The translations under genes were made by a program, and so were the position numbers. The notes beneath the pieces were generated by a model that saw only the letters and a list, made by a program, of their open reading frames with translations, was not told where the DNA came from and made no database searches. Below are positions 44,293-54,149 of a stretch of 64,000 nt of DNA, piece after piece. Source of the stretch: Spirochaetota bacterium (GTDB lineage Bacteria > Spirochaetota > UBA12135 > COTS27 > JAFLEE01); the NCBI GenBank assembly GCA_017302015.1, contig JAFLEE010000001.1:109361-173360 (forward strand). The letters are read 5' to 3'. The first letter of the stretch is position 1; each line of letters opens with the position of its first letter.

Positions 44293-47118
44293 TCAATCGA
44301 CCCCCAACTCAAAAAAGAGCGCCGGACCCTTCGTAAGCGATGCCGTATCCACTTTCACTCGAATCAGGCCATCCGCCGCTTCGAGTGAGACCGCTTCCCG
44401 GCGGCGGCCATCCATGCCGAGGGCGTAGCATTTCATCGAGGGGGCACTGGCGTTCTTAATCTCCGCGGTCACCGTGCCCGTCTCCACGAGGATCGGGAGC
44501 TCGCCGGGATGGACCAAGGTGACCCGATCCGGGGAGGTCTCCAACCCCGAGTTCACGGCATCGGTGGCGTAGACCAGCAAGAGGCGCTTGCTTTCGGGGA
44601 TCGCCTTTGCGTCGAGCACCAGCACCGCGATGGAGGCCGCGCAGGTGGTTCCGACGAGGCGAAGCGCCTGGAGAGAAGCCCGGCCGCCCTCCTTCAGCAG
44701 GGCGCCCTCCGCCCGCGGCGTGACGAGGGTGAATTGGGACTCGGCGGCGAAGAGCGTGATCTCGCCCGTATCGCTCTGATAGATCTCTTTAGCGGCGCTC
44801 GACTTGTTCTCCGCCGGGAGCACGCCCTTTTTTTTGAGGAGGGAGATCACGCGGGTCAGATCGCTCCCGTCTCCGCGATCGATGACGCTGGCCATGCCGC
44901 CTATGCCCTCCCCGCTCGCGACCACCTAGCCGCCGTCGGCGGGAAGGAGGATGAGGTCCGGCATCCGGTAGGGGGGGAGCCCCGCCGGGAATTTTTTATC
45001 GTATTGGACGCCGAATCCGCAAAGCAGCACCACTTTGCTCTGTTCGCTGTTCACCGTGCGGTTGAGCATCCCATTGGTGAAAATGAAGGCGTCATTCACC
45101 GCGAGGGCCACCGTGTGGGGCGACGGGGAAACATCGCCGCGCTGATACAAGAAGGCCGCCACCACCTGGCCCGCCCGGGTGATGGGGTCGCGCCCGGCGT
45201 AGCATTCCAGGAGGGGTTTGGAGCGCATCGAGACGGCCTGTTCATGGACGGTGATCGCGCTCGTCTTCTGGAGCGCGGCGTAGGCCGGATAGAACAGCCC
45301 CTCCTCGTGGCGGTAGCGGCCCCAGTAGGGCGAACCATATTCGGTGACCATAAAGGGCCGGTTGAGCAGTCTCGCCATGGCCCGCGAACGCCAATAGTTC
45401 GCCGCCGTCGCGACGGCGCTGTCCTGGGCCAGGCGAGATCCGGGCTTCTCGCCATCGCTCGGCAGCGCATGGTAGCCGTGGTTCACCACCAGGCGCGATT
45501 CGTTGTGGATCGCCTGGTGGCGGAAAAACGTCAGCACATCGTAGAGAGCCGTCATTCCCGAGTACCCGATCGCGCGGATCGTCTCGAGGTACCAGGCGTG
45601 CATGTCCGCCTCGATTTCGTGGAGGAAGAGTCCGATATCGTTGCCGCGCTGGCCCGATGATGCGGCGTCCTTTTTTTCGTAGAACGGGATGGAATCGAAG
45701 GTCGCGCCGCCCCCGGCCTTTGCGCCGTCCGACCCCCAGCCTCGCACCAGCGCCGCGAAGTCGCCGCGGTAGCGCCGGTTCAAAAAATCCCTCCATTTTC
45801 TTTCCGCGAGCGGCCGCAACGCCGGTCCCTCGAAATTTCCGAGGTATGCGCCGAGGTCCTGTTCGTTAAAGAGCGTGACGTAGACGAGGGATGGGTCCTC
45901 ATTGAAGGATAATTTCGTATAGGGGTTGCGGTGGGTCATCAGGACGCGGACGCTTTTTTCCCACACCTCCCTCGCCTGCGGCTCGACGAGCAGCCTTTCC
46001 TTATAGCGCAGCGCGACGCCCTCGCTCCAGGTGGCCCTTTTGAGGCCGGTGAAACTCATGGCATCCAGGCCGAAATAGACGCCTTCCTGCTTGAGGCAAT
46101 AGATCAGGTAGTCGAACCGATCGAGCTTCTCCGGGTTGCACTCGAAGTCCGCGGGCGCGCCGGTGGAGAGGTAGAAGTCTACATAATGAAGGCGGATCAT
46201 ATTGTAGCCGTGGCGGCGGACCAGGACGGCATACGCGCGGCAATTCTCCCGCGTCTGTTCCTCGGTCGCGGCCGCGAGGGCGGTGTCCGGCTGGTCGAAG
46301 AGGTGGTTGACGAGTTCGTTGAAGGCGAAGAAGCGCACGGCCGCTGTGGGTCGGTCGGCGAACGAAAGCCCCCCATCGGGCGTGAGGGTCACCCGTCCGT
46401 ATTTTCCCGAGGGGCCGTCCACCAGGCGGCTTAAGTCGAGGGCGCTCCCCGGGGCGACCTGGAGGTTCCCCGTATCCAGGGCTTTCCATCGGCCGTCCGC
46501 GCGGAAGACCAGCGGGGCGCCCGCATCCGCGGCCGATCCGGCGCTGAATTTCTTCGTCGTGGCGTTGTAACTCACCGCAGTCCCGAAATTCACCAGCGTG
46601 ACGCCGCCGATCTCGAGGGTCTGCTGCTTGTTTCCGAGCTGGAAGGATAAGGCGGTCTTCCCGGGGGGGAAATCCTGCTTGGCGGTCCCCACGACGAGAA
46701 AGCGCTTCCATTCACCCTCCGCGCGCGCGGTCGCCACGACGAGGCCCGCCCACTTCGGTTCGTTGCACTCCACGAGCGACAACGCCTCGCATCCGCCCGG
46801 GCCCGAGGAGCGTAGATGGAAGATGAGCACGACGAGATCGCCCTTTTCGACCTTTTGCGCGATGGCGGCCCTGAGCTGCACCGTAGACGGGGCGCCGCGC
46901 TTTTCGGGGACCGTGACCCTCACGGCCTTGGCGAACGGCGCGTCGACGGGGATGATTTCGGAACTCGCGCGCGGGCCGGGGGACTCGTTGATCTTTAGCG
47001 CTTCGTCGTACGGGGCGCCAAGAAGCTCGGTGCCCCGCGGCAACCCCTCGAGTTCGGGTTCCACGCCGTAGGCGAGCAGCGAGAACCCGAGAACGAAGAC
47101 CGCAAAACCCTTCCGCAT
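44293..47118 (-). pseudogene. Secreted GH paralogue interrupted by an in-frame TAG
   Basis: A signal peptide (MRKGFAVFVLGFSLLAYGVEP) starts at 47118. The barrel has TLFNEQDLGAYLG (acid/base Glu419) and VTEYGSPYWGRYR (nucleophile Glu593). At codon 731 (44926-44928) an in-frame TAG follows LILLPADGG; directly after, the same frame continues VVASGEG and runs 210 more codons homologous to the C-terminus of the enzyme at 31457-35011 (PASGGTIIVGDA aligns across the stop). The catalytic part is intact, so a truncated 730-residue enzyme may still be made. TAG ends many genes here, so recoding is unlikely; a nonsense mutation, strain variant or sequencing error fits better. Divergent from an AraC gene. 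Confidence 0.82.
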
Positions 47119-47167
47119 GGGGACCCCCGCCTAAATCCGACCCTAGATGCGCTCCAGTTTAGGCGGG

Positions 47168-48103
47168 ATGCCGGATAATTACAATGAGGGATCATACGGT
47201 CGGGATGTGAAATTCTACGATTCGCGCTATCATGGGCCCATGGCGTCCATGCCGTTCCATATCGATTTGGCTTCCGTTTCTCCGTCGGTGGAGGCGGCGG
47301 GGCTTTCCGAAAATCCGGGAGGGTTCGTCCTCGGCCCGCGCACGATCTCCGGCTACGAGTTCCTATGCGTGGTCGAGGGCGCCTACCGCATCGAGATGCT
47401 CGACCATGAATTCGCCCTCTCCCCGTCCGACGTGTTCATCATGCCCCCCAACGTGCGCCATCGCTACCTCGCCCTCGGCCAGCGCGCCGCCCACTATTAC
47501 GTCTACGGCACTCTCTCGCCGGACGACCGGCGCGCCATCGACGTGCGCCGCGGGAGGCGCGGGTTGCGCTTCTCCGATCTCTCGCTCTCGGCGACCTATA
47601 CCGGTGCGATCCCGTTCCATCTCGCGGGGTTCCCGCGAGAGAAGCAGTACTTATTCCGCGCGATCGTCGAAAGCCGCCAGGCGTTCCAGGTCCACGCGCT
47701 CGCCGCGACGGAACTGCTCCTCAAGGAACGGACCTTGGCGATGCTGCGAGAATTGCTTCGGTTCGCGTCGGGCGGCCATGGGGAAGCCTTCCGCGAGAGC
47801 GTGCGCCACATCGACGCGCATTACCATCGGAAGATCACGGTGGCCGATCTCGCGGCGCGCGAGGGCCTTTCGCCGAATTACTACAGCGCCCGCTTCAAGG
47901 CCGCCTACGGAATCGCCCCGATGGAATACTGCACGATGCGCCGGGTCAACGCGGCGAAGGACCTCATCCGTTCCGGCCTTCCGATGCGGGATGTCGCGGC
48001 GAGGACGGGGTTTCGGGATCCCTACTATTTTTCCAACGTGTTCAAGAAGGTCGCCGGTATGCCCCCGAGCCAGTACCGAAATCTGGTGCGGCACGGGGCT
48101 TAG
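47168..48103 (+). CDS. AraC-family regulator
   Basis: 311 residues from the ATG at 47168 (47147 and 47240 are possible; no ribosome site decides). The N-terminal sensor has GYEFLCVVEGAYRIEMLDHEF and SDVFIMPPNVRHRY, a cupin-type arm. The C-terminal DNA-binding part has KITVADLAAREGLSPNYYSARFKAAYG and AARTGFRDPYYFSNVFKKVAGMPPSQYR. It is divergent from the interrupted GH gene by about 50 bases, so it probably controls it. Confidence 0.87.
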   Translation: MPDNYNEGSYGRDVKFYDSRYHGPMASMPFHIDLASVSPSVEAAGLSENPGGFVLGPRTISGYEFLCVVEGAYRIEMLDHEFALSPSDVFIMPPNVRHRYLALGQRAAHYYVYGTLSPDDRRAIDVRRGRRGLRFSDLSLSATYTGAIPFHLAGFPREKQYLFRAIVESRQAFQVHALAATELLLKERTLAMLRELLRFASGGHGEAFRESVRHIDAHYHRKITVADLAAREGLSPNYYSARFKAAYGIAPMEYCTMRRVNAAKDLIRSGLPMRDVAARTGFRDPYYFSNVFKKVAGMPPSQYRNLVRHGA

Positions 48104-48226
48104 GGGTTCCAACCCCCATGGATCGCCCCATCCGTCCCGAAGAGACTAAGCTCCGCTCATTCAATCGCTTCGGGGTCGGTTCATCCCACGTCGCGGCTCG
48201 GCCATCCAAGCGTCTCGGGCGGGCGC

Positions 48227-49270
48227 CTACTCCACCGCGAGATCGAAATCGTCCAAATCCACCACCGACTTGGCTTTCCCGAAGGAGTGGACCCAGACGT
48301 GGAAATTCGCCGCGCCGGCGGGCGCGGTGGAGAGGAGCGTGTAGGCCTTCCAATCGGCGTGGGCGCCGGGGACCACCAGTTCTTCCTTCGGCTGCCCATT
48401 TAGCTGCTTACCCGCGGCGTCGAAGATGCGCAGGTAGACCCCGAGCCCGTCGCCGGCCTTCACGCTTCGGGCGTGGAAGGTGAGTTTGATCTTCTTCCCC
48501 GCGGCGACCTTCAGGGGCGCGCTCATGAGCGAAGAGCCCGCGTTTTCCTTCTCATCGCTCACGCGCAAGCCGGCTTTCCCCCCGCGGGCGGCCTCGGCGA
48601 GCACCGCCGTCATGCCGCCATCGTCGGCGTTATTCCAGCCTTCGAGGCCCTTTTCGAAGCCGGGATTGGACAAGAGGCCCGCCGCCGGGGAGGCGGCGCC
48701 GAGTTTCTCGAGGAATACGTCGTCGACGTACACGCCGCCCTTCAGGTAATGGGGCATGATGTCGATGGCGAGCCGGCTGACGCCCTCGGGGATCGTCACG
48801 ACGCCCGAGAGTTCGCGCCACTCGGAGCCGAGGGGCTTAGCGACGGCACCCAACTTGGCGATGGAACTCACGGTGGAATCCGGGAGGAGGACGGGATGGT
48901 CCCCCGGCTTATTTTCGGCGCTATTGACGGTGGCCCGCACCAGCACCCCGGGGGTGCCCGCTTGGACCGACGCGCCGGGCGCCAATCGAAGCCAAGCCCT
49001 CAATTGGAAGCGGTCCCCGGGAGCCACCTCCCAGACCTGGGCCACCGACAAGCCCCACCGGGCATTTTCCTTAGATTGGAGGAAAGCCGCGCCGCCCCCG
49101 TTTCTCCCGGCGCCGGCGGCCCACTGGTTCGTGCAGCCCTTGTCCTTGGATTCCCCCGGGATGAAGAGATTCCATCCCTGGAGGTCCTTCTCGAAGTCCG
49201 CGTTCTTGAAGAGGTTCGCGGCGGGAGCGAGGCCGAGGGCCAGTAGCGTGATCCAGATGAGGCGTTTCAT
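48227..49270 (-). CDS. Secreted CBM-only protein
   Basis: 347 residues; AGGAG precedes the ATG at 49270 and MKRLIWITLLALGLAPAAN is a signal peptide. It consists of two CBM4/9-like beta-sandwich modules: NLFKNADFEKDLQGWNL with VAQVWEVAPGDRFQLRAWLRL, and LLSNPGFEKGLEGWN with LKVAAGKKIKLTFHARS. No catalytic domain is present. It may bind polysaccharide at the cell surface or dock substrate. It lies 181 bases downstream of the beta-helix protein gene on the same strand. Confidence 0.72.
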   Translation of the reverse strand: MKRLIWITLLALGLAPAANLFKNADFEKDLQGWNLFIPGESKDKGCTNQWAAGAGRNGGGAAFLQSKENARWGLSVAQVWEVAPGDRFQLRAWLRLAPGASVQAGTPGVLVRATVNSAENKPGDHPVLLPDSTVSSIAKLGAVAKPLGSEWRELSGVVTIPEGVSRLAIDIMPHYLKGGVYVDDVFLEKLGAASPAAGLLSNPGFEKGLEGWNNADDGGMTAVLAEAARGGKAGLRVSDEKENAGSSLMSAPLKVAAGKKIKLTFHARSVKAGDGLGVYLRIFDAAGKQLNGQPKEELVVPGAHADWKAYTLLSTAPAGAANFHVWVHSFGKAKSVVDLDDFDLAVE

Positions 49271-49451
49271 GGGGGCTCCTAGATCCAGGCGTCCGAACTC
49301 CGTCCCGCGCATCTCGACGATGCGCCGTACGAACCCATGGCGCGAGGCTTCGATTTTGCCGGAATTCTACAGTCATTCCCGCGGGGCTTCCAAGCGGCCC
49401 GGCCCGATGGGCGCAGGGGCCGCCCCGTTTCTCCCGTCCGCCGCTTCGCCG

Positions 49452-52400
49452 TCACTCCAGAACGATCGTTCCGCCGTTCTCGAGCCCGTACGCCGGGCCC
49501 TTCGACCCGACCCAGAGGATCCACTCGTCGCTTTCGCTGCGATAGACGCAGAAATTAAACGGCAGCCGCTTCCCGGGCGAAACGGAGGTGTCGGCTGCGG
49601 AGAGCGGGATCGCCCATTCTCCCGTCCACTCCTTCTCCCCGACTTTCGCGGCGAACGCCACGGCCTTGCCCAATTCGGCGGCCGCTTTGGCGGGAACGCC
49701 GCCTGTGGGCAGGCTCTCGCTATTGCCGTCCGGGAAACCGTGCACGACCCAACTGGCCGTGGCGGCGGCGCCTTTGGCGTCGATGAAGCAGATCTCGGCT
49801 CCGTCGTTTCGGCCCCATTCTTTGCCGCGCCTCACCGAAGCGGCCCCTTTCACGGGGACGGTGAGGGACACGTAGAGCGTCTGGCCATCGTGCACGAGGC
49901 GCGCGGTGCACGCGGGAGTCGCGATGAGGTCGCGGCTTCCGGTTTGTTCGAGGCGCATCGGGGCGCCGGCCCACTCGCCAGGGGAGGCGATCCCGTCGAC
50001 CACCGGGGCTTTCGTCACCCGTTTCACCGTGAAGGGCCCGGGCATCGCCGCCTGTTTCCCGCTCCCCGAGGGTCCCACCCCCGCGCGCATGTCGAGTTCG
50101 GGGCGCTCCCAATCGCTGCCCGCGGGCATCTTGGGGAGGCCGACGACGTCGGCGCGCACCCACCCCGTGCCCGGGGTCGTTTTCTTCAGGGAGATCCGCA
50201 CGCTGGTATTCGCCGCGCCGGTCTTGAACTCAAGGTAGAGCCGGGTCCAGGCGACGGCCTCCAACTCCTGTTTCACGGCGGGCCCCCCGAAATCCGCGAC
50301 GCCGGCCTCGATGCGCTCCCCTTCCGCGGTCTTCACCCAGCACGAGAGCGTATAGGCCGTCTTGGGGGAGAGGCCCAAGACGACCTGCTCGACCCCCGCG
50401 CCATCGCCGGTGAGTTCCAATTCGCCCCGGGCGCTTCCCATGGGTTCGGGGGCGGTACGTCCGCCGCCGTTGCCCCATCCATTGCCGGGCACCTGTCGGG
50501 CATTGCCGCCGGTGGGGCTCCAATACTCCACCCCGAACTCGAAGCAGGAGTTCTTCACGAGGTTCATATAGGGCACGTCCGTCGGCGCCCAGGAGACCTG
50601 GGGGGCGGGCTTGGAGAAATCGTGCCCGGCCTTCCAGGGGGCCTTGTCCGACGGGTACGCGCCCACGTCCTTCCCGAACCCGGCGATGGGGAACGCCGCG
50701 CCGAGGCCGCTCGACCCGGCGGCCAATTCGAAGCGTTCCTTCTCGGGGTCGGCGAGCTTCAGGCCGGGGATCGCCGCGGTGGAGAGGTTGCTCATCGTCG
50801 AGACGTGCTTCGGCAGGGTCACGGGCTTGTTGACGATATTATTGTAGTAGCGGCAGCCGAAGAGGTCGTTTCGCTTGCTATGGTCGAAGGTGCCCGTCCC
50901 CCCGCAATTCCAGGCCGTGTTGTGGAAGACGAGATTGTAATAGCCCGGGTTATTGACGCGCACGGGATCCATCATCACGTTCCAGATGGCGTTATTGTGG
51001 ACGATGACGTTCATGGCCACGTGGTCGAAATAGATGCCCATGCCCGTCTTCTTGGCCAGGTTGTCGTGCACGCGGTTGTAGCGGAAGACGGTGTTCTGGT
51101 AGTCCACCGTGTGGCCATAGGTCATGCCCAGGTCGTGGGTCAGGTGCCCCGCCCCCGAGAGGTCGTTATGCTCGACGATGGACTCGGTGAGGCCGGTGCC
51201 CAGGATATCGCGCCCGCTATCCTTCACCGTATTGTGGGCGAAGACCAGGCGCCGGCCGGCGAGGGTGACCGACGCCCCCCATTTCCCCGCATAATCCGCG
51301 TCGTGGAGGAAGCAATTGACCACCGTATTATTGCTCCCCCGCACCGTCACGAGGCTCCCGGAGGCGTAGCCGAGTTCGCACGACTCGAGGCGTAGGCCGC
51401 TGCCCAACAGGGCGACCGTCCCCGTGCCGCTGACGTCGCTCACGAAGGAGTGCCCGAGGTACTCGCCCCGGAGGTCCTTGAGGGTGATGTCGCGGGTCTT
51501 CTCGTCGAGGAGGATCCCGCCGCCGCGGAATGCCAGCCCCTCGATCCGGAGGTTGGAGACCCCGAGGGCCCGGATGACGTGGATGCGCCTTTTTGCCTCG
51601 ACGCAGAGCCCCTCGGGGTTCGCCCCGTTCGGGGGGATGAAGAGCATGCGCCGGGCCCCGCGGTCGAGGAACCATTCCCCCTCGGCGTCCAGGGCGCCGC
51701 GCACGCCCATGAGCACGTACTCGTTCCCCTTGCGCGGCAGGTACCAGTCGTTGTCGCCCTTGCGCGGATCGAAGCTGAGCGTGTGGGTCGCGCTATCGTA
51801 ATCCTTCACCGTGACGTTCCAGAAGTACCACACGGCCCCGCCGCCGCACCAGACCGTCGCGCCCTTCCAAAAGCCGTCGTCCCCGGGGATCTCGGGGTCG
51901 ACGATGGCGTCCGGGCGGCCGGCGGCCATGGTGGCGCGCACGCATTCCAGGGTGGCGTTGGGCGTCTGGCCCTTCTTTTCCATCCCCACCGGGCTATTGG
52001 GCCAGCGGGCTTCCAGCATGAGGTCGCCGGAGGCGAAGAGCTGGTTCTGGTCCTCCAGATCGAAATCCATGGGGGCCGACCAGACTTTCCGGTCCTCCTG
52101 CTTCCAACCCGTCAGGGGTTCGGCGCCGCTTAGGACCGGCTTCTCTCCCGGGGCGGCCTTGACGACGATCGGCGCGGAAGGGGTGCCGCTGCGGCGCAGG
52201 TCGAGGGTCTCCCGCCAGACTCCCGTATGGAGGAGCAGGGTATCGCCCGCCTTGAGGAGGAGCGACGCCTTGGCTAGGGTCCGTAGCGGGCCATCCCCGC
52301 CGGCGGCCTTCTCTTTCGTCCCGCTCCAAGCGTCGTTGCCGTCGGGCGCCACGTGGAAGGTGAGCGGGGGGCCGGTCCGCTCCGGAGGCAATGCCAGGGG

Positions 52401-53162
52401 CGCATTGGGATCCACTGGCTTCGCCGGCGCCTTCGTGTACTGGTTTTTCTTGGCGTCGTATTCCGCGAGCACCGCCGCCGCGGAGACGGCGCCCTTCCAC
52501 AGCCTGAAACCGTCCACCGCCCCCACGCACCCCTGCCAGGAGGAGCCGATGGTGATGGGCTTGTCGTTCTTGAAGTCGGCGTCGAAATCCGCCACGATAT
52601 CGTATTCCATGTCGAGTTTGCCGTTCAGGTAGAGGCGCGTTTTCCGGTTCTCCCGGTCGAGCACGCAGGCGAGGTGCGTCCACGCGTTGGTCGCGAGGAG
52701 GGCCTTGGAGGAAATACCGACGCCGCCGTACTTGCCGTCGTCTTTCTTGTAGCCCCCACCGAAACTCACCCCGCCGTTCTCCTTCGTCTCGAGGTTGAAG
52801 TACTGCTCGGGCCAGGCGTCGACAATATTCAGCAGGCGGCGGCGCTTTTCCTTCGCTTCGATGGCGAAGGTCTCCGGGCAGAACCAGAGCGAGAGGCTGA
52901 AACTCCCCTTCCCGAAGGCCTTGCCCTCGGGCACATTCACCCGGGCGATGCGGGCGGATTCGCCGTTTAGATAGAGGGCCCCGCCGAACGCGCCCTGGAC
53001 CCATTCGGCGCCCACTTGGGCGGGCGTGCCGCCGGCGGCGCGGTTCGCGCTGGCGCCGCCCTTCCCCTCGTCGAAATCGAAGGAGGCCAAGAGCTCCTGG
53101 GGGGAGGAGAACGGGGCGAAGCATGCGAGCAGGCAGGCGGTCCGGATGAGGCGTCGGGTCAT
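49452..53162 (-). CDS. Large secreted multidomain protein: LamG, right-handed beta-helix, CBM, CBM9-like
   Basis: 1236 residues; GGGAG lies before the ATG at 53162 and a signal peptide follows (LIRTACLLACFAPFSSPQ). Domains in order: LamG (about 25-240; LLASFDFDEGKGG, TNAWTHLACVLDRENRKTRLYLNG), a parallel beta-helix (about 270-850; LTFHVAPDGNDAWSG, ESCELGYASGSLVTVRGSNN, FRYNRVHDNLAKKTGMGIYFDH), a CBM4/9-like module (NLVKNSCFEFGVEYWSP), and a C-terminal CBM9-like domain (KAPVVDGIASPGEWAGAPMRL). Beta-helix proteins with such modules are often polysaccharide lyases or mannuronan/pectate-acting enzymes; no catalytic residue was identified, so this is open. Divergent from an AraC gene. Confidence 0.75.
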   Translation of the reverse strand: MTRRLIRTACLLACFAPFSSPQELLASFDFDEGKGGASANRAAGGTPAQVGAEWVQGAFGGALYLNGESARIARVNVPEGKAFGKGSFSLSLWFCPETFAIEAKEKRRRLLNIVDAWPEQYFNLETKENGGVSFGGGYKKDDGKYGGVGISSKALLATNAWTHLACVLDRENRKTRLYLNGKLDMEYDIVADFDADFKNDKPITIGSSWQGCVGAVDGFRLWKGAVSAAAVLAEYDAKKNQYTKAPAKPVDPNAPLALPPERTGPPLTFHVAPDGNDAWSGTKEKAAGGDGPLRTLAKASLLLKAGDTLLLHTGVWRETLDLRRSGTPSAPIVVKAAPGEKPVLSGAEPLTGWKQEDRKVWSAPMDFDLEDQNQLFASGDLMLEARWPNSPVGMEKKGQTPNATLECVRATMAAGRPDAIVDPEIPGDDGFWKGATVWCGGGAVWYFWNVTVKDYDSATHTLSFDPRKGDNDWYLPRKGNEYVLMGVRGALDAEGEWFLDRGARRMLFIPPNGANPEGLCVEAKRRIHVIRALGVSNLRIEGLAFRGGGILLDEKTRDITLKDLRGEYLGHSFVSDVSGTGTVALLGSGLRLESCELGYASGSLVTVRGSNNTVVNCFLHDADYAGKWGASVTLAGRRLVFAHNTVKDSGRDILGTGLTESIVEHNDLSGAGHLTHDLGMTYGHTVDYQNTVFRYNRVHDNLAKKTGMGIYFDHVAMNVIVHNNAIWNVMMDPVRVNNPGYYNLVFHNTAWNCGGTGTFDHSKRNDLFGCRYYNNIVNKPVTLPKHVSTMSNLSTAAIPGLKLADPEKERFELAAGSSGLGAAFPIAGFGKDVGAYPSDKAPWKAGHDFSKPAPQVSWAPTDVPYMNLVKNSCFEFGVEYWSPTGGNARQVPGNGWGNGGGRTAPEPMGSARGELELTGDGAGVEQVVLGLSPKTAYTLSCWVKTAEGERIEAGVADFGGPAVKQELEAVAWTRLYLEFKTGAANTSVRISLKKTTPGTGWVRADVVGLPKMPAGSDWERPELDMRAGVGPSGSGKQAAMPGPFTVKRVTKAPVVDGIASPGEWAGAPMRLEQTGSRDLIATPACTARLVHDGQTLYVSLTVPVKGAASVRRGKEWGRNDGAEICFIDAKGAAATASWVVHGFPDGNSESLPTGGVPAKAAAELGKAVAFAAKVGEKEWTGEWAIPLSAADTSVSPGKRLPFNFCVYRSESDEWILWVGSKGPAYGLENGGTIVLE

Positions 53163-53272
53163 GGGGGGCTCCCTTCCCCAAGTATAAACCACTTCCCGGG
53201 GGCTGCCCATGAGCGGGATTGACCGGGCATACGGAATATTGACTTTTTACCGTCGCGGGGGGATCCTTTCCC

Positions 53273-54043
53273 GTGCGCATCACCGAGGCCGGCTTCGCCA
53301 CCTTCCGCAGCGGCACCCGCTCCTACGGGCACGCCCACCCGAGCGAGGGCGAGTTCCACCTCTTCACCCACGGGTGCGGCACCTTCCTCGACGGCGGCCG
53401 ACCCTGCCCCGTCACGCCGGGAAGGGTTTTCTATTCCCCCCCAGGGAAACGCCATGAACTCCAACTCTCCGGCCACGATAAAGTCGCCTTCTATTGGATC
53501 CGCTTCCGCCCGGGCCCCGGCTCGGCCTCGCTGGGCCGCGTACTCGCCCGTCAATTTCCCCGGGGGGGGCTTCCCCTCGGCGATTCCGCCCGGGACGATT
53601 TCGAGTTTGTGCGCCGCCATCACCGCAGCCCCGCCCCCGAGCTCCGCCTCGCCGCGGCCTATCGCTTCCTTTCTTTCTGCCATGGCGCCCGGGCCGAAAA
53701 ACCCCCGATCCCCACCAGCCCCCATATCCGCAAGGCCCTCGTTTTTCTCGAAGCCCGGGTCGGCGAAAAACTAAGTCTGGGCGCCCTCAGCGCCCATGTC
53801 GGCCTCGATCCTTCCTATCTCGATCGTCTTTTCAAGCGCGCCACCGGCGAGAGTCCCCTGCGCCATTTCACGCGCCTGAAGGTCGAAACCGCCGGCTATC
53901 TCCTCAGGGGCACCCCCCGCCCCGTAGCCGAAATCGCCGCGGGGCTCGGATTCTCCAGCGCGTTCCATTTCAGCAATGTCTTCAAGGCATTCACGGGGGT
54001 CTCTCCCCTGGCCTTCCGCCGGTCGGGCGTCCCGCGCGCCTGA
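53273..54043 (+). CDS. AraC-family regulator with cupin sensor
   Basis: 256 residues, GTG start. The sensor has YGHAHPSEGEFHLFTHGCGTF and VFYSPPGKRHELQLSGHDKVAFYWIRF. The DNA-binding domain has LSLGALSAHVGLDPSYLDRLFKRATGESPLRHF and AAGLGFSSAFHFSNVFKAFTGVSPLAFRR. It is divergent from the beta-helix protein by 110 bases and probably regulates it. Confidence 0.88.
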   Translation: MRITEAGFATFRSGTRSYGHAHPSEGEFHLFTHGCGTFLDGGRPCPVTPGRVFYSPPGKRHELQLSGHDKVAFYWIRFRPGPGSASLGRVLARQFPRGGLPLGDSARDDFEFVRRHHRSPAPELRLAAAYRFLSFCHGARAEKPPIPTSPHIRKALVFLEARVGEKLSLGALSAHVGLDPSYLDRLFKRATGESPLRHFTRLKVETAGYLLRGTPRPVAEIAAGLGFSSAFHFSNVFKAFTGVSPLAFRRSGVPRA

Positions 54044-54149
54044 ATGATCCTTGGGTTCATCGGACTCTCTCGGCCCGAAGTATTGCCGTGGCGCAGGGCA
54101 CATCCGGCCACCGTATCCATCGAGCGGAAAGAAAGCTGGCCGGCCTCCC

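Noticed and set aside
44926-44928. TAG as a pyrrolysine codon
   Set aside because: TAG ends several other genes here (e.g. at 2268, 8460, 13543, 16986), no PylS/PylT gene is present, and the paralogue has an ordinary residue at this site.
48756-51395. An 879-codon + strand frame opposite the CBM and beta-helix genes
   Set aside because: No start signal or domain; the minus-strand proteins have signal peptides and recognisable modules.
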